Assembly (NCBI GenBank): GCA_964559435.1
Contig: CAZLHI010000004.1
Span: 62,001 to 126,000, forward strand
DNA length: 64,000 nucleotides
DNA from: Hebobacterum sp964559435
GTDB taxonomy: Bacteria; Armatimonadota; Hebobacteria; Hebobacterales; Hebobacteraceae
Reading direction: 5' to 3'
This document shows, piece by piece, positions 8,657 to 17,698 of this stretch. The position numbers and the translations under genes are program-made. The first letter of the stretch is position 1; every line of letters begins with the position of its first letter. Under the pieces are notes generated by a model that saw only the letters and a program-made list of their open reading frames with translations, made no database searches and was not told the origin of the DNA.

Positions 8657-11600
8657 ATGAGTTGGATAGTTGCCGCCCTGGATGCATGGGCGGACCTCGG
8701 GAAGATACAGGAGGGGCTGCGAGGCAGCGCCTCCCGGGTTCGCGTGACCGGCGCCACGGGCCCGGCGAAGGCTCTCATCGCTGCTGCGGCCGCGCGGAGG
8801 TCAGGCCGAGCGGTCTTCGTCGTCTCTCCGAGCAGCGAGTCGGCTGAGCGATTTCACGACAACGTGGCCGCGCTGACGGGGGAGGGTCGCGCGGATACAG
8901 ACGATCGCGTGGTGCTGCTGCCGTCGCTGGAGATCCTTCTTTACGAGGACGTCGCACCGGACCCGACGCTCGTCGGCCAACGGCTGCGCGCGCTTCGCCT
9001 CTTGCGGAATGGCGAGCCGCGCATCTTCGTCGCGAGCGGCCCGGCAGCTCTCCAGCGCTGCCTCCCGCCGGAAGCCTTGTCTTCGGCCTTTGTCGGCCTC
9101 TCCGAGGGTCAGGAACTTGACCGGGATTCGCTCGTCACAGAGCTGGTTGAGCTCGGATATGAGCGGGAGGCGATGGTCGAGTCGCCCGGCCAGCTGAGCG
9201 TTCGTGGGGGCATCGTCGATATCTTCCCGGCCGGCGCGCCAGACCCAGTCAGGATTGAGCTGTTCGGGGATGAGATCGAGTCGCTGCGCACGTTCGACCC
9301 CGACAGCCAGCGATCACTGGACGAGATACCCGAACTGACCGTGCTGCCCGCGCGGGAAGTCCTGCTGCGGCCGGATGCTGTCAAAGGAGCAATCCCTCGA
9401 ATCGAGGAGGCTCTGAAGTCGCACTCCGACGAACTGCGGGGCGCCGGAAAGGAGGTCGAGGCAGGCCGGCTTGAGGAGAAGGTGGGGACGTTGCTGGAAG
9501 CGCTTCCCCAGGGCGCATACGTGCGTGGCGTCGAGTACCTGCTCCCGTTCCTGTATCCGTCAGGCGTCACCGCTCTGGACTACCTGCCCGACGACGCAAT
9601 CGTTGTGCTGGACGAGCCCGTGCGCCTGTCGGAGCTTCATCGGGAGTTTCAGAGCGATCTGTCGAAGCTTCAGCTGGCACGCTCGGATCAGGGGCTGCTC
9701 CTGCCGCTGCCCGCTCCTCTCCACATTGACTTAGACGAGGCCGAGGCCCGGCTCGACGGACGCCCGGTGATAGAGATGAGCCACTTCGACGCACCGCCCC
9801 GCGGGAAGGTGAGTCAGCGAGTGGATGTCGCAAGCCGGCCGATGGAGGAGTTCGCCGGTGACATCCGCAGGATGGCGTTCGAGCTAGAGGGACTTCAGAG
9901 GAGAGGGACACGAGTGCTCGTGGCCACGCGCCAGGGCGACCGCGTGGCCGAGCTGCTGGATGAGGCCGGGGTCGGGAACATGGTCAGGGAACAGACCGGC
10001 CCGGAGCCGAAGAGCGGACAACTGGTCATCTCCCAGCGACCCGTGAACGAAGGGTTCAAGCTGCCCGGCGCAGGTCTTGCAGTCGTCACGGATCGAGAGA
10101 TATTCGGCTGGCGCCGCGTGCGCCGGCCTGTCCGACGTCGGGCGGCCGAGGCCGCGCCCATCGGCTCGCTCACCGATCTGCGAACAGGCGACTACGTCGT
10201 CCACATCAACCACGGCATTGGCATCTACCGCGGGCTCGTCCGCCGAGGGGTAGCGGAGGCTGAGCGCGAGTATCTGCTGATCGAATACGCCGACGAAGAC
10301 CGACTCTACGTGCCCACCGAGCAGTTCGACCGTGTCCAGAAGTACCTCGGCGGCGAGGAAGAACTGCCCCAGTTGCACCGGCTGGGCGGGGCGGAGTGGG
10401 AGCGCGCCAAGCGCCGCGCCCGGCGGTCTGCGCGCGAGATGGCCGGCGAGCTTCTCCGGCTCTACGCGGCCCGAAACAGTCGTCCAGGGCACGCCTTCGC
10501 GCCCGACACGCCATGGCAGCGCGAGATGGAGGACGGGTTCGAGTACGAGGAGACGCCTGACCAGCTCTCGGCGATTGCGGCCGTCAAGGAGGACATGGAA
10601 GCAGCCCGGCCGGCCGACCGGCTCGTCTGCGGTGACGTCGGGTACGGCAAGACCGAGGTGGCCATACGGGCCGGCTTCAAGGCCGTGATGGATGGGTGCC
10701 AGGTAGCGGTCCTGGCACCCACTACAGTGCTCGCCCAGCAGCACCATACTACCTTCAAGGAGCGGCTGAGCCCCTACCCGGTCCGCATAGAGATGTTGAG
10801 CCGCTTCCGCACCCGCAATGAACAGGAGACAGTCGTCGCCGACCTGGAGGCCGGCGCGGTGGACATCGTGATTGGAACCCATCGGCTTCTCTCCAACGAC
10901 GTGAAGTTCAGACAGTTGGGCCTGGTGATAGTCGATGAGGAGCAGAGGTTCGGGGTCCGGCACAAGGAGAAGCTGAAGCAGCTGCGGACGACGGTAGACG
11001 TCATCACCATGACCGCGACCCCGATTCCCCGGACACTCCACATGGCCCTGACGGGGATTCGCGACATGAGCGTGATCAACGATCCGCCGGAGGGGCGCAC
11101 AGCCGTCATCACTCGAACGCTGCCGCGTGAGGATGGGTTGATCGGAGAGGCAATCCTGAGAGAGCTCGAGCGCGGCGGCCAGGTCTACGTCGTCCACAAT
11201 CGCGTGCAGTCAATCAGCCACATAGCGGAGCGGGTGAAGCAGCTCGTTCCGCACGCGAGGGTGCTTGTCGCGCACGGACAGATGAACGAGAGACAGCTCG
11301 AGGACGCGATGCTGCAGTTCTACGCGGGGGATACTCATGTTCTCGTGTGCACGACCATCATCGAGAACGGGCTGGACATACCGAACGCGAACACGCTGAT
11401 CGTCACGGACGCTGACCGGCTGGGCCTGGCGCAGCTCTACCAGCTTCGGGGGCGCGTCGGCCGATCCAATCGGCAGGCCTATGCTTACCTGATGTGGACG
11501 CCGCACAAGCGACTGACCGACAGCGCAGAGAAGCGGATCGCGGCGATACGCGAGTTTTCCGAGCTTGGATCCGGCTTCAAGATAGCGCTTCGGGACCTGG

Positions 11601-12244
11601 AGATTCGCGGCGCGGGCAATCTGCTGGGGCCGGAGCAGCACGGGTTCATCGCAGCGGTCGGCTTCGAGCTCTACACGCAAATGCTTTCGGACGCGGTGCA
11701 GGAGGCCAAAGGAGAAGCGCCGCCGCCGAGGCCCCAGGTCAGTGTAGAGTTGCCGGTCCCCGCCTACCTGCCCGAGTCGTATGCCCCTGACCGGAATCAG
11801 CGCATCGACCTGTATCGGCGACTGGCCGGCGCGCCCGACCACGGAAGACTCGAACAGATCGCCGGGGAAATCGCAGACCGTTTCGGCCACCCCATCCCAG
11901 CGCCTGCCCAGAACCTGATCAGGCTGGCCGGCGTCAAGATCAGGTGCGCCGAGGCGGGGGTGACGAGGATCAGCCTGGAAGGGAATCTGGCGGCTCTGCT
12001 GATCGCCGGAAACCGCCGGCTTACACCGCAAATGGTACGCAAGCTCCGACAGATGCTGCCGCCGAAAACCAGGATTTGGCTCGCCCTGGTAAACCACGAC
12101 CGCGTCGTGGTTTCGCTGCGGAAAGCGCAGGCGGAACAGATATTCCCGCGGCTGGAGGAGGTGCTCACAGCCTTGGCCTCGCTGCCGCTCGAGAGCGAGG
12201 CCAAGCGTCACAGACGGCGAGAAGAGCTTGCTGCGCGGGGATGA
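8657..12244 (+). CDS. mfd: Transcription-repair coupling factor
   Basis: The protein has 1195 residues, normal for Mfd. It releases RNA polymerase stalled at DNA lesions and recruits UvrA. An N-terminal UvrB-like region (RGGIVDIFPAG) is followed by a CarD-like RNA-polymerase-interacting domain (DYVVHINHGIGIYRGL). A RecG-type translocase has Walker A GDVGYGKT at ~659-666 and Walker B DEEQ at ~760-763, followed by RFGVRHKEKL. Motif VI is QLRGRVGR. The C-terminal TRCF domain contains YRRLAGA. The ATG at 8657 is favoured over one at 8624 because the earlier one sits inside the -35 box. ricT starts 8 bases after its stop. Confidence 0.96.
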   Translation: MSWIVAALDAWADLGKIQEGLRGSASRVRVTGATGPAKALIAAAAARRSGRAVFVVSPSSESAERFHDNVAALTGEGRADTDDRVVLLPSLEILLYEDVAPDPTLVGQRLRALRLLRNGEPRIFVASGPAALQRCLPPEALSSAFVGLSEGQELDRDSLVTELVELGYEREAMVESPGQLSVRGGIVDIFPAGAPDPVRIELFGDEIESLRTFDPDSQRSLDEIPELTVLPAREVLLRPDAVKGAIPRIEEALKSHSDELRGAGKEVEAGRLEEKVGTLLEALPQGAYVRGVEYLLPFLYPSGVTALDYLPDDAIVVLDEPVRLSELHREFQSDLSKLQLARSDQGLLLPLPAPLHIDLDEAEARLDGRPVIEMSHFDAPPRGKVSQRVDVASRPMEEFAGDIRRMAFELEGLQRRGTRVLVATRQGDRVAELLDEAGVGNMVREQTGPEPKSGQLVISQRPVNEGFKLPGAGLAVVTDREIFGWRRVRRPVRRRAAEAAPIGSLTDLRTGDYVVHINHGIGIYRGLVRRGVAEAEREYLLIEYADEDRLYVPTEQFDRVQKYLGGEEELPQLHRLGGAEWERAKRRARRSAREMAGELLRLYAARNSRPGHAFAPDTPWQREMEDGFEYEETPDQLSAIAAVKEDMEAARPADRLVCGDVGYGKTEVAIRAGFKAVMDGCQVAVLAPTTVLAQQHHTTFKERLSPYPVRIEMLSRFRTRNEQETVVADLEAGAVDIVIGTHRLLSNDVKFRQLGLVIVDEEQRFGVRHKEKLKQLRTTVDVITMTATPIPRTLHMALTGIRDMSVINDPPEGRTAVITRTLPREDGLIGEAILRELERGGQVYVVHNRVQSISHIAERVKQLVPHARVLVAHGQMNERQLEDAMLQFYAGDTHVLVCTTIIENGLDIPNANTLIVTDADRLGLAQLYQLRGRVGRSNRQAYAYLMWTPHKRLTDSAEKRIAAIREFSELGSGFKIALRDLEIRGAGNLLGPEQHGFIAAVGFELYTQMLSDAVQEAKGEAPPPRPQVSVELPVPAYLPESYAPDRNQRIDLYRRLAGAPDHGRLEQIAGEIADRFGHPIPAPAQNLIRLAGVKIRCAEAGVTRISLEGNLAALLIAGNRRLTPQMVRKLRQMLPPKTRIWLALVNHDRVVVSLRKAQAEQIFPRLEEVLTALASLPLESEAKRHRRREELAARG

Positions 12245-12251
12245 GGAGACA

Positions 12252-13106
12252 ATGATGCCCAGAGTGGTTTGCCTATGTTTCCGACGGGCCGGCAAGTCAT
12301 ACTACTTCGATGCCCGCGACCTGGACCTCAAGCCCGGCGATCAGGTCGTGGCAAACACAGCCCGCGGCCAAGAAATGGCAGAAGTCCGCTCCAGCCCGAT
12401 AGAGATAGGGGCCGAACAGGCGAAGGAGGAACTGAAGCCGGTCCTCCGCAGGGCGACGGAGGGAGACCTGCAAAACGATCAGGAGAACTTGACGCGCGAG
12501 CAGGAGGCCATGCAGGTGGCGGCGCGCAAGATTGCCGAGCACGGGCTGCCCATGAAGTTGATCGAGGCCGAGGCCACCCTGGACGGGGGCAGGGTGGTAC
12601 TGCACTTCCGCGCCGAGGGCCGGGTAGACTTCCGCGCGCTCGTGCGAGACCTGGCGCGGACGCTTCACACGCGGGTGGAGCTCCACCAAGTGGGCGTGCG
12701 CGACGAGGCCAAGATGCGGGGCGGCCTGGGGCACTGCGGGCGCCCCCTGTGCTGTGCGACGTTCCTCACGGACTTCGATCCGGTCGGCATAAAGATGGCA
12801 AAGGAGCAAGAACTTTCCCTGAATCCGCAGAAGATCTCGGGTATATGCGGCCGGCTCATGTGCTGCTTGAACTTCGAGTATGACTTCTACCGGGAGGCCC
12901 GCCAGTGTGTCCCGAAGACTGGTAGCCGGATCGACACGAAGCAAGGACCCGGCCAATTAGCCGAGATCGATGTCGTCCGGGACCGCGCGGTCGTCGCTCT
13001 CGACGGCGGCGCGAAGCTGCAACTCCCACTGTCGGCGGTCGCGAGACACAAGCGGGGCTGTCCGCATGAGGTGAGGGGCAAGCAGGAAGAGACGGGCGAA
13101 GACTAG
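12252..13106 (+). CDS. ricT: PSP1 domain protein, RicT/YaaT family
   Basis: The 284-residue protein carries the PSP1 domain. Two conserved cysteine clusters, GHCGRPLCCATF and GICGRLMCCLNFEYDFY, are known in RicT to take part in Fe-S cluster binding. In Bacillus, RicT works with RicA and RicF as an RNase Y specificity factor; whether that complex exists here is unknown. GAGGAGAC precedes a tandem ATGATG; the first is used. It lies 8 bp after mfd and is likely co-transcribed. In many genomes ricT sits near holB or dnaX, so this mfd-ricT pairing is different. Confidence 0.9.
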   Translation: MMPRVVCLCFRRAGKSYYFDARDLDLKPGDQVVANTARGQEMAEVRSSPIEIGAEQAKEELKPVLRRATEGDLQNDQENLTREQEAMQVAARKIAEHGLPMKLIEAEATLDGGRVVLHFRAEGRVDFRALVRDLARTLHTRVELHQVGVRDEAKMRGGLGHCGRPLCCATFLTDFDPVGIKMAKEQELSLNPQKISGICGRLMCCLNFEYDFYREARQCVPKTGSRIDTKQGPGQLAEIDVVRDRAVVALDGGAKLQLPLSAVARHKRGCPHEVRGKQEETGED

Positions 13107-13239
13107 CCGGACGGTCCCTGCCGAGCACTGGCTGGGAAGGACACCCCACCGGATCCCTCGAACTCGTGTCGGGCGCACAGAGGCCGAGGGCAGCGCGGCG
13201 CTCGGCTTTGCGCGATCCTGTGTGGGAGGATCCCAAGGC

Positions 13240-14238
13240 ATGGCGCGAAGGGTGAAGCTGGGCTTAGTCGGATGCGGCGGGTTCATGCGGGCCCATGTGC
13301 GGCGGCTTGCGGCAGTCAGAGCAGCCGAGATTGCGGCACTGGTGGAGCCGAGCAGCAGGAATCTCAAGGGGTTCCTCGGACACCATCCCGAGCTGGAAGA
13401 CCTGCCCACTTTCAGGGACGACCAGGACATGCTCGGGCGCGTGGAGTTAGATGGTGTCGTCATCGCCTCGCCCCACACCCTGCACTACGAGCAGATCATG
13501 GGAGCGCTGGACCATGGCCTGCACGTACTCACCGAGAAGCCGATGGTCTGCAGTGTGAGGGAAGCAAAGGAAGTCATCAGCAAGGCCAAGCGAAAGAGCC
13601 GCCTCCTTATGATAGGCTATCAGCGCCATTACCTCCCCGCCTTTCGCCTCGCGCGTCGGATGATCGCATCGGGCAAGCTCGGACGAGTCACCTTCGTCGC
13701 CGCCCTTCAGGCTCAGAACTGGCTTCGCGGGACGCGGGGCACTTGGCGGCAGGACCCCGACCTCAGCGGCGGCGGGCAGCTCAATGACTCGGGGAGCCAT
13801 CTCCTTGACGCCATCCTGTGGGTCACCGACCTCACACCGGACGTTGTCTGCGCGCAGACGGACAACAGAGGCAGCAAGGTCGACATCCTGTCTGGCTTGA
13901 CGGTTCGATTCGAGGGCGGCGCCATCGGGAACATCGCTGTCGTCGGCGACGCTCCGGAATGGTGGGAAGATGTGACGTTCTACGGCGAGAAGGCCGCTCT
14001 CTACGTCCGGGACAACCGCCTCATTCTCCAGTCACGCAGCCGCGACGGAGCCGGGAAGACAGAGGACATGACCCGTAAGCTCAAGTACAAGGGCGACCCC
14101 GATAGGAACTTCGTCGATTCAATCCTAGGAAAGGACGAGCCGCAGACACCTGCTCTCTGTGGGCTTCGCGTCGCGCAGCTGACAGAGGCGGCCTGGCAGT
14201 CGGCCCGCACCCGCAAGCCCGTGAAGGTGAAGCGATGA
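13240..14238 (+). CDS. Gfo/Idh/MocA family oxidoreductase
   Basis: The 332-residue protein has an N-terminal Rossmann fold with the NAD(P) loop GLVGCGGFM at ~7-15, then the EKP motif (TEKPM) that positions the nicotinamide and catalytic Lys. The GFO_IDH_MocA C-terminal domain contains GGGQLNDSGSHLLDAILW (the conserved 'D.G.H..D' region). It likely oxidises or reduces a sugar or inositol derivative; the substrate cannot be told. The start was chosen because GGGAGGA lies 9 nt upstream of this ATG. It follows ricT by 133 bp and converges with dnaJ 13 bp away. Confidence 0.88.
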   Translation: MARRVKLGLVGCGGFMRAHVRRLAAVRAAEIAALVEPSSRNLKGFLGHHPELEDLPTFRDDQDMLGRVELDGVVIASPHTLHYEQIMGALDHGLHVLTEKPMVCSVREAKEVISKAKRKSRLLMIGYQRHYLPAFRLARRMIASGKLGRVTFVAALQAQNWLRGTRGTWRQDPDLSGGGQLNDSGSHLLDAILWVTDLTPDVVCAQTDNRGSKVDILSGLTVRFEGGAIGNIAVVGDAPEWWEDVTFYGEKAALYVRDNRLILQSRSRDGAGKTEDMTRKLKYKGDPDRNFVDSILGKDEPQTPALCGLRVAQLTEAAWQSARTRKPVKVKR

Positions 14239-14251
14239 GAGGCCGGGCCGG

Positions 14252-15370
14252 CTAGTCTTCGCCCCGCAGCGCGTCGCGGAAGCGGGCAAACCAGCCCTTC
14301 TCTTCCTCGATCTCATCGCCGCCCTCTCGGACGAAGTCAGCGAGCAGCTCTCGCTGCCGGGGCGTGAGCTTCCTGGGGGTAACTACCCGGACCTTGACGT
14401 GCTCGGTCCCGCGCACCCCGGTGCGCACATCGGGCAGGCCCTTGCCGCCCATCTGGAACGCCTCGCCCGTCTGCGTGCCCGGCGGTATGCTCAGCTCTTC
14501 GGCACCCTCCAGGGTCGGCACTTGGATGGCACCGCCGAGCGCGGCAGTGGCGAACGGAATGGGCACCTCGCAGAACAGATCCCGCCCTCGCCTCTCGAAG
14601 ATCTCGTGCGGTTTGACGTGAATGAAGACGTACAAGTCACCCGCGGTCGCCCCCCGCTCGCCGGCCTCACCCGCGCCACTGATTCGTACGGACGCACCAT
14701 CCTCTATGCCCGCCGGAACCTCAACCGGTATCTCCGCGTCGCCCACGCGGCGCCCTGTTCCGCCACAGCCCCCACATGGGTCGCTGACGACCGTCCCGCT
14801 TCCCTGGCATGTCCGACACGTCGCCACCGTGGACAACCTCCCGAATGGCGTCGCTGTCACGTGCTGCGTCTGTCCAGACCCAGCGCAATTCGGGCACGAG
14901 CGTTCGCCGCCTTGGGAGCGGCTGCCGGTGGCCTTGCAGTCCTCACAGGCCTGCACGCGCTCAGCTTTGATCGTCGTCGTCGTGCCCGTGAGCACATCCT
15001 CTAGAGCGATGTCCAGGTCGTACCTGAGGTCTGAGCCTCGACTGGGCCGAGCGCGCGCAGTGGCGCGAGGAGTACCAAAGAAAGCATCGAAGAGGCCGCC
15101 GAAGCCGCCAAACTCCTCCCAGAAGTCGCCCGCGGCCGCGGCGCCGGGCGGCGCATGGCCGAAGTAGTCGTAGTGTGCGCGACGTTCCGGGTCCCTCAGG
15201 ACCTCGTACGCTTCGGCCACTTCCTTGAACCGGGCCTCGGCCTGCGGGTCATCGGGATTCACGTCGGGATGATGGCGACGGGCGAGTCTGCGGAACGCCC
15301 GCTTTATCTCCTCCTGGGTGGCACTGCGATCCACACCCAGAGTTTCATAGTAGTCGCGCTTCGGGGCCAT
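14252..15370 (-). CDS. dnaJ: Chaperone DnaJ (type I Hsp40)
   Basis: The 372-residue type I DnaJ has an N-terminal J domain with HHPDVN, then a Gly/Phe-rich linker (EEFGGFGGLFDAFFG). The zinc domain has four CxxC pairs: CEDC, CPNC, CRTC and CGGC. The first lacks the usual following GxG (KATG). A substrate-binding C-terminal region follows. It stimulates DnaK ATPase. It lies downstream of rpoZ (15 bp), not next to dnaK or grpE. The acidic C-terminal 'EIEEEKGWFARFRDAL' extension is common in Gram-positive-type DnaJ. Confidence 0.96.
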   Translation of the reverse strand: MAPKRDYYETLGVDRSATQEEIKRAFRRLARRHHPDVNPDDPQAEARFKEVAEAYEVLRDPERRAHYDYFGHAPPGAAAAGDFWEEFGGFGGLFDAFFGTPRATARARPSRGSDLRYDLDIALEDVLTGTTTTIKAERVQACEDCKATGSRSQGGERSCPNCAGSGQTQHVTATPFGRLSTVATCRTCQGSGTVVSDPCGGCGGTGRRVGDAEIPVEVPAGIEDGASVRISGAGEAGERGATAGDLYVFIHVKPHEIFERRGRDLFCEVPIPFATAALGGAIQVPTLEGAEELSIPPGTQTGEAFQMGGKGLPDVRTGVRGTEHVKVRVVTPRKLTPRQRELLADFVREGGDEIEEEKGWFARFRDALRGED

Positions 15371-15385
15371 GGTGAAGGCGGCGCC

Positions 15386-15625
15386 CTATTCCGGTTCTTC
15401 CTCGGGTTCCTCCCCCCGGATCTTCACACGACCGTCGGCGATCTCCTCGATCGCCCGGTTGACAAGCCCCCCGCCGGTGGGCTCGAGGGCGCTATGAATG
15501 GGCTCCTTTAGATCGTGGGCCCGCTTTGCCACTCCCACTACGAGAGCATACTTGCCAAATCGCTTCGACAATCGGTCAAGCACTTCGGTGCTTTCTGCGA
15601 TTCCCCTGCGAGACTTCTGCCTCAT
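15386..15625 (-). CDS. rpoZ: RNA polymerase omega subunit
   Basis: The 79-residue protein contains the omega hallmark: DRLSKRFGKYALVVGVAKRAHDL, then an NRAIEEIADGRVKI helix and an acidic tail. Omega promotes beta' folding and assembly and can form part of the ppGpp site. It sits between rnhB and dnaJ instead of the common gmk-rpoZ-coaBC arrangement. The Arg-rich N-terminus (MRQKSRRGIAESTE) differs from the more usual 'MARVTVEDAL' type. Confidence 0.9.
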   Translation of the reverse strand: MRQKSRRGIAESTEVLDRLSKRFGKYALVVGVAKRAHDLKEPIHSALEPTGGGLVNRAIEEIADGRVKIRGEEPEEEPE

Positions 15626-15730
15626 AGGCTGCCACCCTTGGTTATTGAATTTCCACCTGGCGGACAGATTCCTAACAATACGGACTGCTGGCGACCGCTG
15701 TCCGGGCGTACTGTCACCCAGCGGAAACGC

Positions 15731-16363
15731 TCAGACCCCCTCCAGATGAAGGCGTCGCTGGCGCGCCGCGCGAACAGGCGCGAAGCTGAGCCTGTGCTCG
15801 GGACACGCCCCGAGTTCAAGCAGGCGAGCCAGGTGCTGGCGGGTGCTATAGCCTTTGTGCCGCGCGAACCCGTACCCGGGGTAGGCCCGGTCAAGTTCCA
15901 TCATCATCCTGTCGCGCACCACTTTCGCCACGATGGAGGCGGCCGCAATTGAGCCGCACGTCCGATCACCGCCGACTATCGCCCGCTGCGGAAGTCCCAC
16001 ACCGGGCAGCCCGCGGCCGTCCACAAGCAGCAGGTCGGGCCGCGGTCGGAGCTGCCGCACAGCCTCGTTCATGGCGAAGTGCGTCGCACGCAATACATTG
16101 AGTCGGTCCACCGTCCGGGCATCGGCCACTCCGACGGCGACACACACCGCCTTCTCGCGAATCCGGTCGAAGAGTCGCTCACGCTGCTCAGCCTTGAGGA
16201 GCTTCGAATCAGCGAGACCAGGCAGCCGGCAGCCGTCGGAGAGGATCGCCGCGGCCGCCACCACTGGTCCGGCGATAGGGCCGCGGCCGGCTTCGTCAAC
16301 TCCGGCGATACGAAGGAAGCCCTGCCCCCGAAGCTCTCGCTCCGTCTTCCACAGGCCTCTCAC
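15731..16363 (-). CDS. rnhB: Ribonuclease HII
   Basis: The 210-residue RNase HII removes ribonucleotides from DNA/RNA hybrids. The metal-binding acidic residues are visible in GVDEAGRGPIAGP (Asp23, Glu24) and LLLVDGRG. GGDRTCGSIAAASIVAKVVRD and GYGFARHKGYST are both family-specific. It begins with GTG. The rplS-lepB-rnhB order is widespread in bacteria and supports the call. A 105 bp gap separates it from rpoZ downstream. Confidence 0.95.
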   Translation of the reverse strand: MRGLWKTERELRGQGFLRIAGVDEAGRGPIAGPVVAAAAILSDGCRLPGLADSKLLKAEQRERLFDRIREKAVCVAVGVADARTVDRLNVLRATHFAMNEAVRQLRPRPDLLLVDGRGLPGVGLPQRAIVGGDRTCGSIAAASIVAKVVRDRMMMELDRAYPGYGFARHKGYSTRQHLARLLELGACPEHRLSFAPVRAARQRRLHLEGV

Positions 16364-16407
16364 ACCCGACCTCCACCGACCGACAGGCGCAGCGGAAATG
16401 CCTCCGC

Positions 16408-17163
16408 TCAGGGTGAGACGCCGCCGGCCGGCACCCGGCTGGCGGTCGCCACTTCGGTGCCTTCCCCCAGCTGGACCTGCTTGTGGTCGCCCACCAGTCG
16501 CACCCTGGCCGGCGGCCAGAATATCACCATTGCCTTGCCGACGATCCCGCTTGCCTTAAGCTCGGGCCGCGGGCGCCCATCCAGCCCCGTCCATTTGTGG
16601 CTGTCGTTGCTCTCGTTCCGGTTGTCACCAAGGACGAAGTAGCAGTCTTCTGGGACCCGGTAAGGCTCATCGGCCGGCATGCCGTACTCATCGAGCGGCC
16701 ACTCGTACTCGGGGCGCGCAATCTCTGCTGGCTCCTCCACCCGCCGCCCGTTGACGTAGACGCCGTCCCCGCGCCTGATCCTGATTGTATCGCCGGGGAG
16801 GCCCACCAATCGCTTGACGAAGTCCTTGCGGCCGTCTCCATAGAGGGCATGCCGCGGCGCATCGAACACGATGATGTCGCCGCGCTGCGGCGGGTTGAAA
16901 CGATAGACGAACTTGTTCACCAGTATCCGGTCGTGCTCAACCAGCGAGGGCGCCATGGATCTCGACGGGATATAGAAGGCCTGAACGACCAATGGCCGGA
17001 TGAGAAGGAAGACGAGAACGAAAGCGATCAAGCCCGAGTCGAGCAGCTCCAACATGAAGGCCCGGCCGGGCGCGTGGCGCCAAAGGCCCCACACTATGCG
17101 AAGGAAGGCCAGCAGACAGATTACGGCCGCGATCTTCCAGGGCTGGTCGAGGTTCAGGTTCAT
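16408..17163 (-). CDS. lepB: Signal peptidase I
   Basis: The 251-residue type I signal peptidase has two N-terminal hydrophobic segments (about 10-27 and 42-60). Catalytic Ser69 lies in PSRSMAPSL and the general-base Lys117 in DFVKRLVGLPGD. Box E is present as FVLGDNRNESNDSHKWTG. It cleaves signal peptides on the outer face of the inner membrane. It starts 1 bp after the rplS stop. The C-terminal 30 residues after 'VIFWPP' form an extra tail not needed for catalysis. Confidence 0.95.
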   Translation of the reverse strand: MNLNLDQPWKIAAVICLLAFLRIVWGLWRHAPGRAFMLELLDSGLIAFVLVFLLIRPLVVQAFYIPSRSMAPSLVEHDRILVNKFVYRFNPPQRGDIIVFDAPRHALYGDGRKDFVKRLVGLPGDTIRIRRGDGVYVNGRRVEEPAEIARPEYEWPLDEYGMPADEPYRVPEDCYFVLGDNRNESNDSHKWTGLDGRPRPELKASGIVGKAMVIFWPPARVRLVGDHKQVQLGEGTEVATASRVPAGGVSP

Positions 17164-17164
17164 G

Positions 17165-17512
17165 CTATCGACGGCGATCCTCTTTGACGCGGGCAGCGCG
17201 GCCCACCCGGTGACGCAGGTAGAACAGCTTCGCCCTACGCACCCGGCCTCGACGCAGGGCCTCTATGTGCTCCACCCGGGGCGAATGCAACAGGAAGGTA
17301 CGCTCGACACCGACTCCGTGAGTGACTCGCCGAACAGTGAATGTCTCTTTCAGGCCCTTGCCACGGCGCGCCATGACCACCCCCTGAAACGGCTGAGACC
17401 GTTCTCTCCCGCCCTCGACGACTCGGACCGTAACCCGGACCAGGTCCCCGGGCTGGAAATCCGGCACTTCGGCGCGAAGCTGTGCCTTCTCGGTGTTCTC
17501 GATCGCAAGCAT
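17165..17512 (-). CDS. rplS: 50S ribosomal protein L19
   Basis: The 115-residue L19 has the family core: PDFQPGDLVRVTVRVVEG, QPFQGVVMARRGKGL, TFTVRRVTHGVGVERTF and the basic tail KLFYLRHRVGRAARVKE. L19 sits at the 30S-50S interface. In Bacillus and many bacteria it follows trmD. Here it heads a separate operon with lepB-rnhB-rpoZ-dnaJ, while ffh-rpsP-rimM-trmD lies 22 kb away. GGGAG lies 9 nt before the ATG. Confidence 0.97.
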   Translation of the reverse strand: MLAIENTEKAQLRAEVPDFQPGDLVRVTVRVVEGGRERSQPFQGVVMARRGKGLKETFTVRRVTHGVGVERTFLLHSPRVEHIEALRRGRVRRAKLFYLRHRVGRAARVKEDRRR

Positions 17513-17583
17513 GTGCGTTCACTCCCGGGGAGAAAGCCTGGCGGGTGAGACGCCGGCGTGTGGGTCACCCCTACGACTTCGTG

Positions 17584-17613
17584 AGTATAGCACATCACGG
17601 CGCAGCGGCGCAA
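17584..17613 (-). promoter_or_regulatory. Promoter of rplS operon
   Basis: On the minus strand, TTGCGC (17613-17608) is followed by an 18 bp spacer and TATACT (17589-17584), with an extended -10 TGC immediately before it. Predicted start is near 17577, giving a leader of about 65 nt before rplS. Confidence 0.7.
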
Positions 17614-17648
17614 GCCGAACGGACCCAAGAGGAATCCGACACAAGACT

Positions 17649-17677
17649 GCCGGCCCGGCGGCAACCGCCGGGCCGGC
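17649..17677 (-). terminator. Perfect 13-bp GC hairpin after the 203-residue gene (U-poor)
   Basis: Arms 17649-17661 and 17665-17677 are perfectly complementary (13 bp, all G/C) with a 3-base loop. It lies 22 bp downstream of the stop of the minus-strand unknown gene and just upstream of the rplS promoter. No T-run follows on either strand, so it is at most a non-canonical terminator or transcript-end stabiliser. Confidence 0.5.
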
Positions 17678-17698
17678 CTACACTAGTTGTCCTACGGC

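Noticed and set aside
9884..11197. Long minus-strand open frames inside mfd
   Set aside because: They are shadows of the conserved mfd frame with no ribosome-binding site and no recognisable domain.
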